This document shows positions 1 through 9,048 of a DNA stretch of 64,000 nt, piece after piece. A program made the position numbers and the translations under genes. Source of the stretch: Synechocystis sp. LKSZ1. GTDB lineage: Bacteria > Cyanobacteriota > Cyanobacteriia > Cyanobacteriales > Microcystaceae. The notes beneath the pieces were generated by a model. That model did not search any database and had not been told where the DNA came from. It saw only the letters and a list, made by a program, of their open reading frames with translations. The stretch lies in assembly GCF_040436315.1 (NCBI RefSeq), contig NZ_AP031572.1:930001-994000 (forward strand), read 5' to 3'. How positions within the stretch are numbered: the first letter of the stretch is position 1; each line of letters starts with the position of its first letter.

Positions 1-183
<183 letters not shown>

Positions 184-231
184 CTAACGGTCAATCAGTA
201 AAAGTAAGGATTAAGTTTAAGGGGAGGTGGA

Positions 232-1254
232 TTAGGGCCTGAGCCAATCCTTCTCCAGAAGGAGTTCGGCAATTTGCACCGCATTCAGGGCCGCTCCCTT
301 GCGAATTTGGTCGCCGCACAGCCACAATTCCAGTCCACAAGCATGGGAAATATCTTGGCGAATCCGACCCACCAGAACCTCATCCTGGCCTGTCGCATCC
401 AAGGGCATCGGGAAATAGTTAGCCTGCCAATCTTCCACCAGTTTTACCCCAGGGGCCTGGGCCAGAATCTCCCGCGCCGTTTCTACAGCAAAGGGCTGGT
501 CAAACTCCAGGTTAACGGCTTCTGAGTGGGCCCGCAAGACGGGAACCCGTACACAGGTGGCCGTCAGGCGCAGGTCAGAATCACCAAAAATTTTACGGGT
601 TTCATGGACCATTTTCATCTCTTCCTCACAGTAGTGATTCTCCGTGATCGGGGAGTTGTGAGGAAACAGATTAAAGGCCAAGGGATAGGGCAAGACTTCG
701 GCCGTCGGGGTCTGGCCAGCGAGGATGACCTGGCTTTGTTGTTTAACTTCAGCTATGGCCCGGGCCCCAGCTCCACTTGCGGACTGATAGGTCGAGACGA
801 CCAAACGACGTATGGGCTGGCGTTGATGTAAGGGATAAACCGCAACCCCAAGTAAAATTGTCGTGCAGTTGGGGTTGGCAATGATGCCTTGGTGTTGAGC
901 GGCGGCCTGGGGATTAATTTCCGGAACCACCAGCGGCACCGTGGGCTCCATCCGAAAGGCACTGGAGTTATCGATCATCACGGCTCCTGCCTCCGTGATG
1001 GCCTTAGCCCACTGCTTGGAGGTACTCCCCCCCGCGGAGGCCAAGACAATGTCGACACCTTGAAAAGCTGAGGCGGTTACCGCTTCCACCGGTAGGGCTT
1101 CCCCCTTAAAGGTCAAGGTTGTTCCCGCAGAACGGGGAGAGGCCAAGAGCTTTAAATGGCTGAGAGGAAACTGACGACTCGCTAAAAGGTCTAAAAGTTC
1201 AGTCCCTACTGCTCCTGTTGCCCCCAAAATGGCAACTTGCACCGGTCTAGACAA
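232..1254 (-). CDS. asd: aspartate-semialdehyde dehydrogenase
   Basis: A 340-residue protein that reduces aspartyl phosphate to aspartate semialdehyde with NADPH, in the common path to lysine, threonine and methionine. An N-terminal Rossmann loop GATGAVG (residues 11-17) binds the cofactor. The catalytic cysteine is C130 within NPNCTT, and RVPVLRAHSE carries the conserved active-site histidine region. Length is normal for the family. It precedes dapA by 51 bp on the same strand. It is divergent from tig, so the 350 bp between them should hold both promoters. Confidence 0.96.
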   Translation of the reverse strand: MSRPVQVAILGATGAVGTELLDLLASRQFPLSHLKLLASPRSAGTTLTFKGEALPVEAVTASAFQGVDIVLASAGGSTSKQWAKAITEAGAVMIDNSSAFRMEPTVPLVVPEINPQAAAQHQGIIANPNCTTILLGVAVYPLHQRQPIRRLVVSTYQSASGAGARAIAEVKQQSQVILAGQTPTAEVLPYPLAFNLFPHNSPITENHYCEEEMKMVHETRKIFGDSDLRLTATCVRVPVLRAHSEAVNLEFDQPFAVETAREILAQAPGVKLVEDWQANYFPMPLDATGQDEVLVGRIRQDISHACGLELWLCGDQIRKGAALNAVQIAELLLEKDWLRP

Positions 1255-1608
1255 GGGTTACGCCTCCGTAAGATTGAGTGGTTAGATGGCGAGGAATTGA
1301 TTCCGTCACGAGAAAGACTACTGGCCCTGGGCAACTGGGGGGATTGGACTGAGGAGGTGTCGGCCCCACCCACTAAATTTTTCGCAGAAAACTCATTTTC
1401 TGTCCGCAAATATACTATTATCAGAAGGGCTAATTGGGAAAGGTTGCTTTCGCACAAAACAACGCTGATTTATCCTACTTAGAGGGCAAGCAGAACCCAT
1501 TCGCTTCCTCAGCATACCATGGGCAGTCCGTTAAGTCAGGATTTGTCATTCAAGACAGCATCATTTTTCCCTTCCCTCCGAACGTTTAGTAATCGAGATC
1601 CACAGAGA
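1255..1608. promoter_or_regulatory. divergent asd/tig intergenic region
   Basis: No credible gene is seen in this 354-bp gap between two divergently transcribed genes. Open frames here are short and unlike known proteins. An AT-rich stretch at about 1405-1425 contains TATACT-type -10 candidates for rightward transcription into tig. I cannot fix a start site. Confidence 0.35.
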
Positions 1609-3018
1609 ATGAAAGTTACCCAGGAAAAACTCCCGGACAGTCGTATTGGCCTAGAAATTGAAATTCCGGGCGAAAAATCGCAAAACACCTATGATACTGT
1701 TGTTAAAAATCTGGCCCGTACCGCCAATATTCCTGGGTTTCGCAAGGGTAAGGTTCCCCGTCAAATCCTACTACAACGTCTTGGCAGTTCCTACGTGAAA
1801 GCTGCAACTCTAGAGGAACTCCTACAGACGAGTATTAAGGATGCGATCTCCCAAGAAAAGATTGAATCCCTAGGTAGCCCCAGCTTACGCTCTAATTTTG
1901 AGGAACTAGTTCAGTCCTTTATCCCTGGTGTTCCCCTCACTGTTTCTATCGCCGTGGATGTGCCGCCTACCGTTACCCTTGGAGAGCTCGAGAATCTTAC
2001 GGTACAAGCGGAAGAAACGCTCTACGATCCTCAACAAGTGGAGGATTGGCTAGAAGAGCGCCGCGAGGCCCAGGCAACGTTGATTCCAGTGGAAGACCGC
2101 CCGGCCGCTCTAGGAGATGTGGCCATCGTGGACTATCAGGCCTATCGTCTTCTGGAGACGGGAGAACGGGGTGAGGCCATTGATGAAATCCATGGCACTG
2201 ATTTCAAAGTGGAACTGGAGGAGGGCCGCTTTGTGACAGGTATTGTCGAGGGCATCACCGGTATGGCCTTGGATGAAAATAAAGATGTAGAAGCCAGTTT
2301 CCCCGAAGACTATCCCCTAGAAGCTGTTGCTGGGGACACGGTTATTTTTAACGTGACGCTTAAGGAAATTAAAGCCAAGGAATTACCGGAACTGGATGAT
2401 GACTTTGCTGATGAGGTCAGTGATTACACAACGCTGGCAGAATTGCGAGAGAGTCTCGAAAAGCGATACCAGGAAGAAGCGGCCGATAAAACCAAAGCCA
2501 GCATCCACGACGCCATCCTGAAAGAATTAGTCAAGGTTTGTAGCGTAGACTTACCCGATACCCTGATTCAGGAAGAAACCGGCCGGGTGCTGACCCAAAC
2601 GGCCATGCAAATGGAGCAGATGGGTCTGGATGTCCGTCGTCTCTTCACCGAAGAGATGATTCCCCAGCTACGGGAAAATGCTCGCCCCGAGGCCATTGAA
2701 CGGCTCCAGCAGAGCCTCATTCTCTTAGAAATTGCCAAAATTCACGCGATCCAACCCGATCCAGAGGCTCTCCAGACCCGGATCGATGAAGTGCGGACTC
2801 AGTTCAAAGGCCAAGCCATTGACGAAACCAAGCTCCAAACCGTGATTACTGAAGAGATGACCCAAACCCAGGTGCTGGATTGGCTCCAGGAAAAAGTGAC
2901 GGTAGAGTTAGTCCCCCTCGGCACCTTGACGGCGGCGGAAGCAGAAGAAGACGTGACGACTCTGGAAGCAGAGGTGACGGAGACCGCCGATGCGGCCCTG
3001 GCAACGGAAGCCGTCTAA
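1609..3018 (+). CDS. tig: trigger factor, ribosome-associated chaperone
   Basis: Trigger factor binds at the ribosome exit tunnel and helps new chains fold. I start it at ATG 1609, giving 469 residues, the usual cyanobacterial length. The frame is open 30 codons further upstream, but that extension has no family resemblance. The ribosome-docking signature GFRKGKVP is at residues 43-50. An FKBP-type prolyl isomerase domain follows at about residues 160-250, then the long helical C-terminal arms. The end is rich in Glu/Ala/Thr. It lies 173 bp upstream of clpP and clpX on the same strand, the common tig-clpP-clpX order for folding and degradation of new proteins. Confidence 0.96.
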   Translation: MKVTQEKLPDSRIGLEIEIPGEKSQNTYDTVVKNLARTANIPGFRKGKVPRQILLQRLGSSYVKAATLEELLQTSIKDAISQEKIESLGSPSLRSNFEELVQSFIPGVPLTVSIAVDVPPTVTLGELENLTVQAEETLYDPQQVEDWLEERREAQATLIPVEDRPAALGDVAIVDYQAYRLLETGERGEAIDEIHGTDFKVELEEGRFVTGIVEGITGMALDENKDVEASFPEDYPLEAVAGDTVIFNVTLKEIKAKELPELDDDFADEVSDYTTLAELRESLEKRYQEEAADKTKASIHDAILKELVKVCSVDLPDTLIQEETGRVLTQTAMQMEQMGLDVRRLFTEEMIPQLRENARPEAIERLQQSLILLEIAKIHAIQPDPEALQTRIDEVRTQFKGQAIDETKLQTVITEEMTQTQVLDWLQEKVTVELVPLGTLTAAEAEEDVTTLEAEVTETADAALATEAV

Positions 3019-3191
3019 AATCCGGCAGCTCACTGCAACGACTGGTTTAGGGGCGCTATCTGGACAGCAATTCCCCCTGAACCAGCAAACTATGTCAAAA
3101 TTAAGGCACCCTTTCCAATCTGGAGCGTCCTGGCGATTCTTTTGCCAGAGCAATATTCCCACACTATTTTCTCTTTTTCTGGTTAGCAACC

Positions 3192-3869
3192 ATGGTTCAA
3201 TCCCGCTCTCCCCGCTATTCCTATCGCAGTTACTGCCAGCCTGATATCCACAATGTGGTGCCCATGGTGGTTGAACAATCTGGCCTCGGTGAGCGTGCCT
3301 TTGATATCTACTCCCGGCTCCTGCGAGAACGCATCATCTTCTTAGGAACCCCCGTGGATGACCAAGTGGCGGATTCCATCGTGGCTCAACTCCTCTTCCT
3401 CGATGCCGAAGACCCGGAAAAAGACATTCAGCTCTACATCAACTCCCCCGGTGGTGGGGTCTACGCAGGCCTAGCCATCTACGATACGATGCAACAGATT
3501 CGCCCGGATGTGGCCACCATCTGTTTTGGTCTAGCCGCGAGTATGGGGGCCTTTTTACTGTCTGGCGGTACCAAGGGTAAGCGTATGGCTCTGCCCAGTT
3601 CCCGCATTATGATCCACCAGCCCCTGGGCGGGGCCCAGGGCCAGGCCGTCGAGATTGAAATTCAAGCCCGAGAAATTCTTTACATCAAGGAACGTCTCAA
3701 TACCATGCTGGCGGAGCACACGGGCCAGCCCATGGAACGGATTAGTGCGGATACTGAACGCGACTTTTTTATGTCTGCTCAAGAGGCCCAAGAGTATGGC
3801 TTGATTGACCGGGTGATTTCTCGCCCTGACCTGCCCGACCCCTCTATTCCCGTTACTTCCCTCGGTTAA
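3192..3869 (+). CDS. clpP: ATP-dependent Clp protease proteolytic subunit
   Basis: Serine peptidase subunit of the Clp barrel, 225 residues. The catalytic triad is visible: S117 in [11 protein letters not shown]142 in [10 protein letters not shown] and D191 in TERDFFM. It carries an N-terminal extension of about 20 residues before the core, as cyanobacterial ClpP isoforms often do. It precedes clpX by 4 bp, so this isoform very likely partners ClpX and corresponds to the clpX-linked ClpP of cyanobacteria (often called ClpP2). That isoform assignment is inferred from context. Confidence 0.96.
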   Translation: MVQSRSPRYSYRSYCQPDIHNVVPMVVEQSGLGERAFDIYSRLLRERIIFLGTPVDDQVADSIVAQLLFLDAEDPEKDIQLYINSPGGGVYAGLAIYDTMQQIRPDVATICFGLAASMGAFLLSGGTKGKRMALPSSRIMIHQPLGGAQGQAVEIEIQAREILYIKERLNTMLAEHTGQPMERISADTERDFFMSAQEAQEYGLIDRVISRPDLPDPSIPVTSLG

Positions 3870-3873
3870 CGCC

Positions 3874-5202
3874 ATGTCTAAATATGACTCCCATCTCAAG
3901 TGCTCCTTTTGTGGTAAATCCCAGGAACAAGTCCGCAAGCTGATTGCAGGCCCGGGAGTGTATATCTGTGATGAATGCGTAGAACTCTGTAACGAAATTT
4001 TAGATGAGGAATTACTGGAGGCCCAGGGGGCTGTTGGCCCTACTTCTCGTCCTCCAGAGAAACCTCCCCGTAAATCCCCCCCACGGGCACCCTTGACCCT
4101 AGAGCGCTTGCCCAAGCCCACGGAAATTAAGCAGTATCTAGATGAATACGTGATTGGTCAAGATGAGGCTAAAAAAGTCCTCTCCGTGGCGGTCTATAAT
4201 CACTACAAGCGTCTGACCCTACTCCACGATGCCGGCGAAAAGACCCCGGCGGTAGAATTGCAAAAGTCTAATATTTTATTGGTTGGCCCCACTGGCTCCG
4301 GTAAAACCCTACTAGCCCAGACCCTCGCCAAAATTCTTGATGTTCCTTTTGCGGTAGCCGATGCGACCACCCTAACGGAAGCGGGTTACGTGGGGGAAGA
4401 TGTGGAAAATATTCTCCTGCGCCTGTTACAGGTAGCCGATCTCGATGTGGAGGAGGCCCAGCGGGGGATTATTTATATCGATGAGATTGATAAAATTGCT
4501 CGCAAAAGTGAAAATCCCTCCATTACCCGCGATGTTTCTGGGGAAGGTGTTCAGCAGGCCCTGCTGAAAATGCTGGAGGGAACCCTAGCCAATGTCCCTC
4601 CCCAGGGCGGCCGCAAGCATCCCTACCAGGATTGCATTCAGATCGATACCAGTAACATTTTATTTATCTGTGGCGGGGCCTTTGTCGGTCTCGAAAAGGT
4701 GGTAGAGCAACGCCTGGGTAAAAAATCCATGGGCTTTATTCGTCCCGGCGATAGTCCTAGCAAGGAAAAGCGGGCGGCGGATCTGATGCGTCAGGTCGAA
4801 CCCGATGATTTGGTGAAATTTGGCATGATTCCCGAATTTGTGGGGCGGATTCCAGTCATGACGGCCCTCAATCCTCTCGATGAAGCAGCCCTGGTGGCCA
4901 TCCTCACCCAACCCCGCAATGCACTGGTCAAGCAGTACCAAACCCTCCTGGGTATGGACAAGGTTAATTTGGAGTTTAAACCCGATGCCGTTCAGGCCAT
5001 CGCCAAGGAAGCCTACCGCCGCAAAACCGGAGCGAGGGCCCTGCGCGGCATTGTGGAAGAGTTAATGCTGGATGTGATGTATGAACTCCCCTCCCGCAAA
5101 GACCTCCACCACTGTCTGATTACGCGGGAAATGGTGGAAAAACGCTCCACTGCCGAACTGCTCTTACATCCCTCTTCCTTACCTAAACCGGAATCTGCTT
5201 AG
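3874..5202 (+). CDS. clpX: ATP-dependent Clp protease ATP-binding subunit ClpX
   Basis: AAA+ unfoldase that feeds substrates to ClpP; 442 residues. The N-terminal zinc-binding domain uses C10, C13, C32 and C35. After a proline-rich linker (about residues 55-75) come the Walker A motif GPTGSGKT (138-145) and Walker B IIYIDEID (199-206). The sensor/arginine-finger region and the family-specific [14 protein letters not shown] segment follow. It sits 4 bp after clpP, so the two are translationally coupled. It converges with the M16 peptidase gene, leaving only 2 bp between the stop codons. Confidence 0.97.
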   Translation: MSKYDSHLKCSFCGKSQEQVRKLIAGPGVYICDECVELCNEILDEELLEAQGAVGPTSRPPEKPPRKSPPRAPLTLERLPKPTEIKQYLDEYVIGQDEAKKVLSVAVYNHYKRLTLLHDAGEKTPAVELQKSNILLVGPTGSGKTLLAQTLAKILDVPFAVADATTLTEAGYVGEDVENILLRLLQVADLDVEEAQRGIIYIDEIDKIARKSENPSITRDVSGEGVQQALLKMLEGTLANVPPQGGRKHPYQDCIQIDTSNILFICGGAFVGLEKVVEQRLGKKSMGFIRPGDSPSKEKRAADLMRQVEPDDLVKFGMIPEFVGRIPVMTALNPLDEAALVAILTQPRNALVKQYQTLLGMDKVNLEFKPDAVQAIAKEAYRRKTGARALRGIVEELMLDVMYELPSRKDLHHCLITREMVEKRSTAELLLHPSSLPKPESA

Positions 5203-5204
5203 CT

Positions 5205-6467
5205 TCAAAGATACTGGCCAAGGACTTCTCGCGGCCCAACTAAAGACAGATAGGGGTCTTGTAGATAGGTCTGGGCGACTCGCTGGGCATCTGCCGAGGT
5301 CACCTGACTAATCTGTTCTTGAAAAAGGCTATCGAAGGCAATTCCCAGGCCCAGGGCCTCGTACCAGCCAAAGAGGTGGGCAATTTCCCCATTAGTTTGT
5401 TTTCCCAGGGCATACTGGCCCAGAAGTTTATTTTTAGCCGTTGTTAGCTCAGCCTCGCTCAGGGGATGATCACATAAACGGTCGGCTTCGGCCCGTAGGC
5501 CCTCAATGGCCGTAGTCGTATTGTCCGGCGCTGTACCCATGTATAGAACAAACTGGGAGACGCCTAGACGGGTGGGATAAAAGGCTGACACATCGTAGGC
5601 CAGGCCGCGCTTTTCCCGGAGTTCTACAAAGAGACGACTGGACAGGCCGTTGCCCAGGTAGGTATTCAACAGCTTAAGGGCCGCATAATCCTCACTCGTC
5701 ACCCCAGCGCCCAGATAGCCCAACATGATAATAGCCTGCTGAGTACTCTGGGGTGTGGTGCTACAGTAGGGCCGGGCCTTGAGAGGCGGCAGGGTCGGGG
5801 TTAGAACCGATTGGGACGGGATTGTCCAATCCCCGAAGGTATCTTCCAGTAACTGGAGCATCGGCTCGATCTCTAGACATCCCGCCAAGCTAATCACCAG
5901 GTTGTCGGGACGAAAATAGGCCTGGTGATAATCCACCAGATCCTGACGATGGAGGAGGGGAATGGTCTCTTCCTTGCCCAGCACCGAAAGGCCATAGGGG
6001 TGTTCGGGGTACATGGCCTGGCGCAGTTGCTGAAAGGCCACATTGAAGGGTTGTTCCCGTTGGGATTGTAGGGATTGCAGGGTCAAACGCTTTTCCAACT
6101 CAATTTCCATTTCGGGAAAGCTGGGATAGCGTAAAATTTCCGCCGCCAGGGCCAGAATGTCTGGAAAATCTGCCGTGACTGTTTTGAGGTTAATCAGCCA
6201 ATAGTCGCTTGCCGCATCAGCCCCCAAACTGGCCCCCAGGGACTCCACTGCCTCCGCAATGTCTAGGGAGGATAAATGCTGGGTTCCCTTGGTGATCACG
6301 GTTGCCAACAGATGGGATAAGCCCGCCTTACTGGGGGAATCCCAGGAAGAACCGGCCTTTTTCAAAAAAATTCTGCCGGCAATCAACTCCGCCGCTGAGT
6401 TTTCAGCCAAAATCACGGTAATGCCGTTAGCCAGAACAACACGATGCAGAGATTGGTGATGCCGCAT
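5205..6467 (-). CDS. M16 family peptidase-like protein, zinc site missing
   Basis: A 420-residue protein with the two-lobed M16 (insulinase/mitochondrial processing peptidase) fold. At the position of the zinc motif HXXEH it reads HLLAT (within KAGLSHLLATVITKGT), so the second histidine and the glutamate are absent and it should not be catalytic. The C-terminal part keeps the GLSSRLF and LREKRGLAYDVSAF substrate-binding segment. It follows an HXXEH-containing M16 gene by 43 bp on the same strand. The pair therefore resembles the alpha (inactive)/beta (active) heterodimer of processing peptidases. The physiological substrate is unknown. Confidence 0.9.
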   Translation of the reverse strand: MRHHQSLHRVVLANGITVILAENSAAELIAGRIFLKKAGSSWDSPSKAGLSHLLATVITKGTQHLSSLDIAEAVESLGASLGADAASDYWLINLKTVTADFPDILALAAEILRYPSFPEMEIELEKRLTLQSLQSQREQPFNVAFQQLRQAMYPEHPYGLSVLGKEETIPLLHRQDLVDYHQAYFRPDNLVISLAGCLEIEPMLQLLEDTFGDWTIPSQSVLTPTLPPLKARPYCSTTPQSTQQAIIMLGYLGAGVTSEDYAALKLLNTYLGNGLSSRLFVELREKRGLAYDVSAFYPTRLGVSQFVLYMGTAPDNTTTAIEGLRAEADRLCDHPLSEAELTTAKNKLLGQYALGKQTNGEIAHLFGWYEALGLGIAFDSLFQEQISQVTSADAQRVAQTYLQDPYLSLVGPREVLGQYL

Positions 6468-6510
6468 GGAAAGTTAAATTAAGGAAAAAGGAAATAAATA
6501 TGATCTTACC

Positions 6511-7788
6511 CTAGTCTTCTGACCGCAGAATCGTCACGGCATAGTAATCTGGGGAAAGGTATTGCTGGGCTAGTTTCTGTAAAGTGGGAGCTGTCAGATT
6601 TTGAATAATTTGGGGATAGGCCAGGGCCGACTCGGCCGACGCCAGAGTATGGTAATAGCCGTAGAGCCCGGCCAGTTGACCAGGAGTTTCGGTGGAGAAA
6701 ATATAGTCGTGGCACAGTAAACGTTGGGCGCGGGCCAACTCCTCGGCGGAAATCGGCGCTTGCTGGAGATGACGGATACTGTCTCGAATCCAGGCCTCGA
6801 CCCGTTCTAAGTATTCTGGCCCTAACCAAGCTGTCAGGCTAAAGAGACTGGCTTCTTTTTGCAAAGAGAAACTACCGTGGATATCTGCCACCCACTGCCG
6901 TTCTTCCCGCAATTGACGGACTAAGCGTGCACAGCGGCCCCCCGTGAGTACGGCCGATAACAGATCCAGACCGATATTATCTTCTAAACGATTAATGCCA
7001 GGCCCTGTCCAGCCCATCATCAGTTGGGCTGCTCCCAGGTTGGGCCAGACGTGTTCTTGACGACGAATTTCCACCAAGGGGGGACTGGCCTCAAAGTGGG
7101 TGGGTGGGCATTCCGAGGGCACGAAAAATTGTTCAAAGGTGTTTTGAATTAACTGCAGGGCCTGGCTTTCCGGAACATCTCCCACCATTACTACTGTCAT
7201 ATTATCCGGCTGGTAGTGGGTGCGATGAAAACACCGCATTTGGTTGGGGGTGTAGCCCTGGAGTTGGGCGGCGGTGCCTAGCACCGAGCGTCCGTAGGGA
7301 TGGTTGGGATACAAACTCTGGCACAGGCTTTGGAAGACGAGCCAATCCGGGTCATCCTCACTGCCCCGAATCTCTTCTAGTACCACATCCCGCTCGCAGT
7401 AAAATTCTTCCTCGGGAATTTCGGCCTGGAGTAGAATCTCGGCCAGGTAGGGTAAAGTTTGGGGTAGGTAGGCCGAGGCCGTGGTCAGAAAGAAATGGGC
7501 ATAATCATGACTGGTGGCCGCATTGGTCATGCCTCCGTTGCATTCGATCACTTGGTCAAAAACGCCGGGGGGAATCCGCTTCGTCCCCTTAAAGATCATG
7601 TGCTCGAGGAAATGGGCCATACCAGGCCACACATTGGGTTCCACAATCGCTCCTGCCCGCACCCAAACATCCACCACTGCAACCGGAATAGTAGGCAAAT
7701 ACTGATGAATCAGGGTTAAGCCGTGGTCAAGGGTAAAGATACGAGCCGGAAAAGAAGCCTGGGGGGAATGTTCCTGTAACTGCACCAA
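6511..7788 (-). CDS. M16 family zinc metallopeptidase, catalytic partner
   Basis: A 425-residue M16 peptidase. The zinc motif HFLEHMIFKGT is intact (HXXEH), with the downstream glutamate in RDVVLEEIRGSEDDPD. Its closest functional analogues are processing-peptidase beta subunits and bacterial YmxG/PqqL-like enzymes. No signal peptide is evident, so it is probably cytoplasmic. It is the upstream gene of a two-gene unit with an inactive paralogue (5205-6467) and probably forms a heterodimer with it. The probable 6S RNA lies just upstream on the same strand. Confidence 0.92.
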   Translation of the reverse strand: MVQLQEHSPQASFPARIFTLDHGLTLIHQYLPTIPVAVVDVWVRAGAIVEPNVWPGMAHFLEHMIFKGTKRIPPGVFDQVIECNGGMTNAATSHDYAHFFLTTASAYLPQTLPYLAEILLQAEIPEEEFYCERDVVLEEIRGSEDDPDWLVFQSLCQSLYPNHPYGRSVLGTAAQLQGYTPNQMRCFHRTHYQPDNMTVVMVGDVPESQALQLIQNTFEQFFVPSECPPTHFEASPPLVEIRRQEHVWPNLGAAQLMMGWTGPGINRLEDNIGLDLLSAVLTGGRCARLVRQLREERQWVADIHGSFSLQKEASLFSLTAWLGPEYLERVEAWIRDSIRHLQQAPISAEELARAQRLLCHDYIFSTETPGQLAGLYGYYHTLASAESALAYPQIIQNLTAPTLQKLAQQYLSPDYYAVTILRSED

Positions 7789-7872
7789 TCATCATGCCAT
7801 TTGTTTAACTTAATGGTAGATTATCGGGCGCTTTACGCTTCATTAACCTTTTTGAATTGTCGGAGAATCTTG

Positions 7873-8064
7873 ATAAGAAGCACCACTGCGCCGTTTTACC
7901 TCAGTTTATGACCTGGGTTCACCAGGGGGGTATCACTGGTTTCTGCTTTCGTTTCCGAGTCAAAGCTCGGTTTACTACCACGAAACTCGTTAAGGACACC
8001 CGTATTTTTCAAGCATAGATCAAAAAACTTTGTTGGCAGTCACCAACGCAGTCGTAAGCTTCTT
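7873..8064 (-). ncRNA. ssaA: probable 6S RNA
   Basis: The 348-bp gap between two leftward genes holds a rod-like RNA of about 190 nt, the length of cyanobacterial 6S RNA. The ends pair: AAGAAGC (8064-8058) with GCTTCTT (7881-7875), then ACTGCG (8052-8047) with CGCAGT (7890-7885). Further in, GGGTGTC pairs with GATACCC, TTTCGT with ACGAAA, and an apical CCGAG/CTCGG hairpin closes the rod. Large internal loops lie between, as expected of an RNA that mimics an open promoter for RNA polymerase. A -10 box TACAAT ends 5-7 nt before the predicted 5' end. Assignment is by structure and length, not by sequence search. Confidence 0.7.
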
Positions 8065-8068
8065 CGCT

Positions 8069-8074
8069 ATTGTA
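8069..8074 (-). promoter_or_regulatory. -10 box of the 6S-like RNA
   Basis: TACAAT on the minus strand, placed so that transcription would start at about 8063-8064, exactly where the terminal stem begins. No good -35 hexamer is present at 17 bp. Confidence 0.5.
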
Positions 8075-8136
8075 ACGTAACTCTTAAGAAAATTTCTAGA
8101 CAACATTTGCCCTATCCCTAGACCAAGCAATTTTAT

Positions 8137-8883
8137 TTAGGGGAGACTGTCCTCTGTGACTTTATCCGCCCCGATGATGTGGCTCAGGGCCTGTAGTCGC
8201 TCCCAATCCAGAATAGTAATTTGGGCACCATTGACGGTAATGATTCCTTCATTGCTGAGACGATAGAAGGCCCTCGACAGGGTGGCGGGAACAGTACCCA
8301 GGGCAGCCGCTAGTTGCGTTTTCGTTAGATCTAAGGTAATGGTATTAGTTAACGGCACAGGGTCGCTGGTGCGGCCAGAGTTGGGATGGCTCAACTGGAG
8401 CAAATACTCTGCCAGTCGTTGGGGCACATCTTTAAAAGAGAGATTTTCAATGACGCCGACTAAATGGCGCAGGTGCTTGGATAAGCTAATTAGCATATGA
8501 ATAGTAATACTGGGCTCAGCCTGCAAGAGGGCCAAGAAAGCCGGGCGTGGAAAGAAGAGCAGTTCAGTCCAATCCAAGGCAGAAGCACTGGCCGGGAATG
8601 GCTGGCCATCCAAGGCGGCGACTTCCGCAAAATTATCGCCTGCCTCAAAAATATTGAGAATTTGCTCCTTGCCCGTGGGGGATACTTTAAATAATTTAAC
8701 ACGCCCTGTTTTTACGACAAAAAAACCTGTTGCTGGCGTCTCTTGCTTAAAAATGAGTTCATTTTTTTGCCAGGTTTGAAATTGAGCAATTTGGAGTAAG
8801 TGGGACAATTGCGAAGAAGAAAGTTCACGAAAAATCATGGTGGTTTGCAGCCAATTTCCTAAATCCGTGTTTAAGCTATTCAT
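8137..8883 (-). CDS. Crp/Fnr family transcriptional regulator, probably of nitric oxide response
   Basis: A 248-residue regulator with an N-terminal cyclic-nucleotide-binding-like sensor domain (about residues 15-125), a long dimer helix (about 125-160) and a C-terminal winged helix. Recognition helix: GTVPATLSRAFYRL. The usual E-x-x-S-R pattern has Ala in place of Glu. There is no cysteine in the whole protein, so an FNR-type iron-sulphur sensor is excluded. This is compatible with haem-type NO sensors such as DNR/NnrR. It is divergent from norB with a perfect TTGAC-N4-GTCAA operator between them (8992-9005), so it probably controls norB and perhaps itself. It is not NtcA: the sequence and context differ. 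Confidence 0.88.
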   Translation of the reverse strand: MNSLNTDLGNWLQTTMIFRELSSSQLSHLLQIAQFQTWQKNELIFKQETPATGFFVVKTGRVKLFKVSPTGKEQILNIFEAGDNFAEVAALDGQPFPASASALDWTELLFFPRPAFLALLQAEPSITIHMLISLSKHLRHLVGVIENLSFKDVPQRLAEYLLQLSHPNSGRTSDPVPLTNTITLDLTKTQLAAALGTVPATLSRAFYRLSNEGIITVNGAQITILDWERLQALSHIIGADKVTEDSLP

Positions 8884-8990
8884 CTTTGTCGCTAGGGTAT
8901 CGCCTGGAATATGTCGTTTTTTTTAAAGTTTAATATCTCTTTACATTATTGCAAGAAAATCCTAAAACTTCAGGATGTCTTAAGCTCTAT

Positions 8991-9006
8991 TTTGACTTAA
9001 GTCAAA
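8991..9006. promoter_or_regulatory. palindromic Crp/Fnr-type operator upstream of norB
   Basis: TTTGACTTAAGTCAAA is a perfect 16-bp palindrome. Its core TTGAC-N4-GTCAA matches the half-site pattern of FNR/DNR-type regulators. It lies 43-58 bp before the first norB ATG and 107 bp before the start of the divergent Crp/Fnr gene. A weak -10 near 9026-9031 would place the site about 40 bp upstream of a norB transcript start, the activator position. Confidence 0.7.
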
Positions 9007-9048
9007 GCAATGGCAGGGGAATTTGCCTAACCTGGAAAGTGCTCAACA

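Noticed and set aside
753-962. Frames opposite asd and similar shadows across the window
   Set aside because: They lie antisense or out of frame within well-identified genes and show no independent signals.
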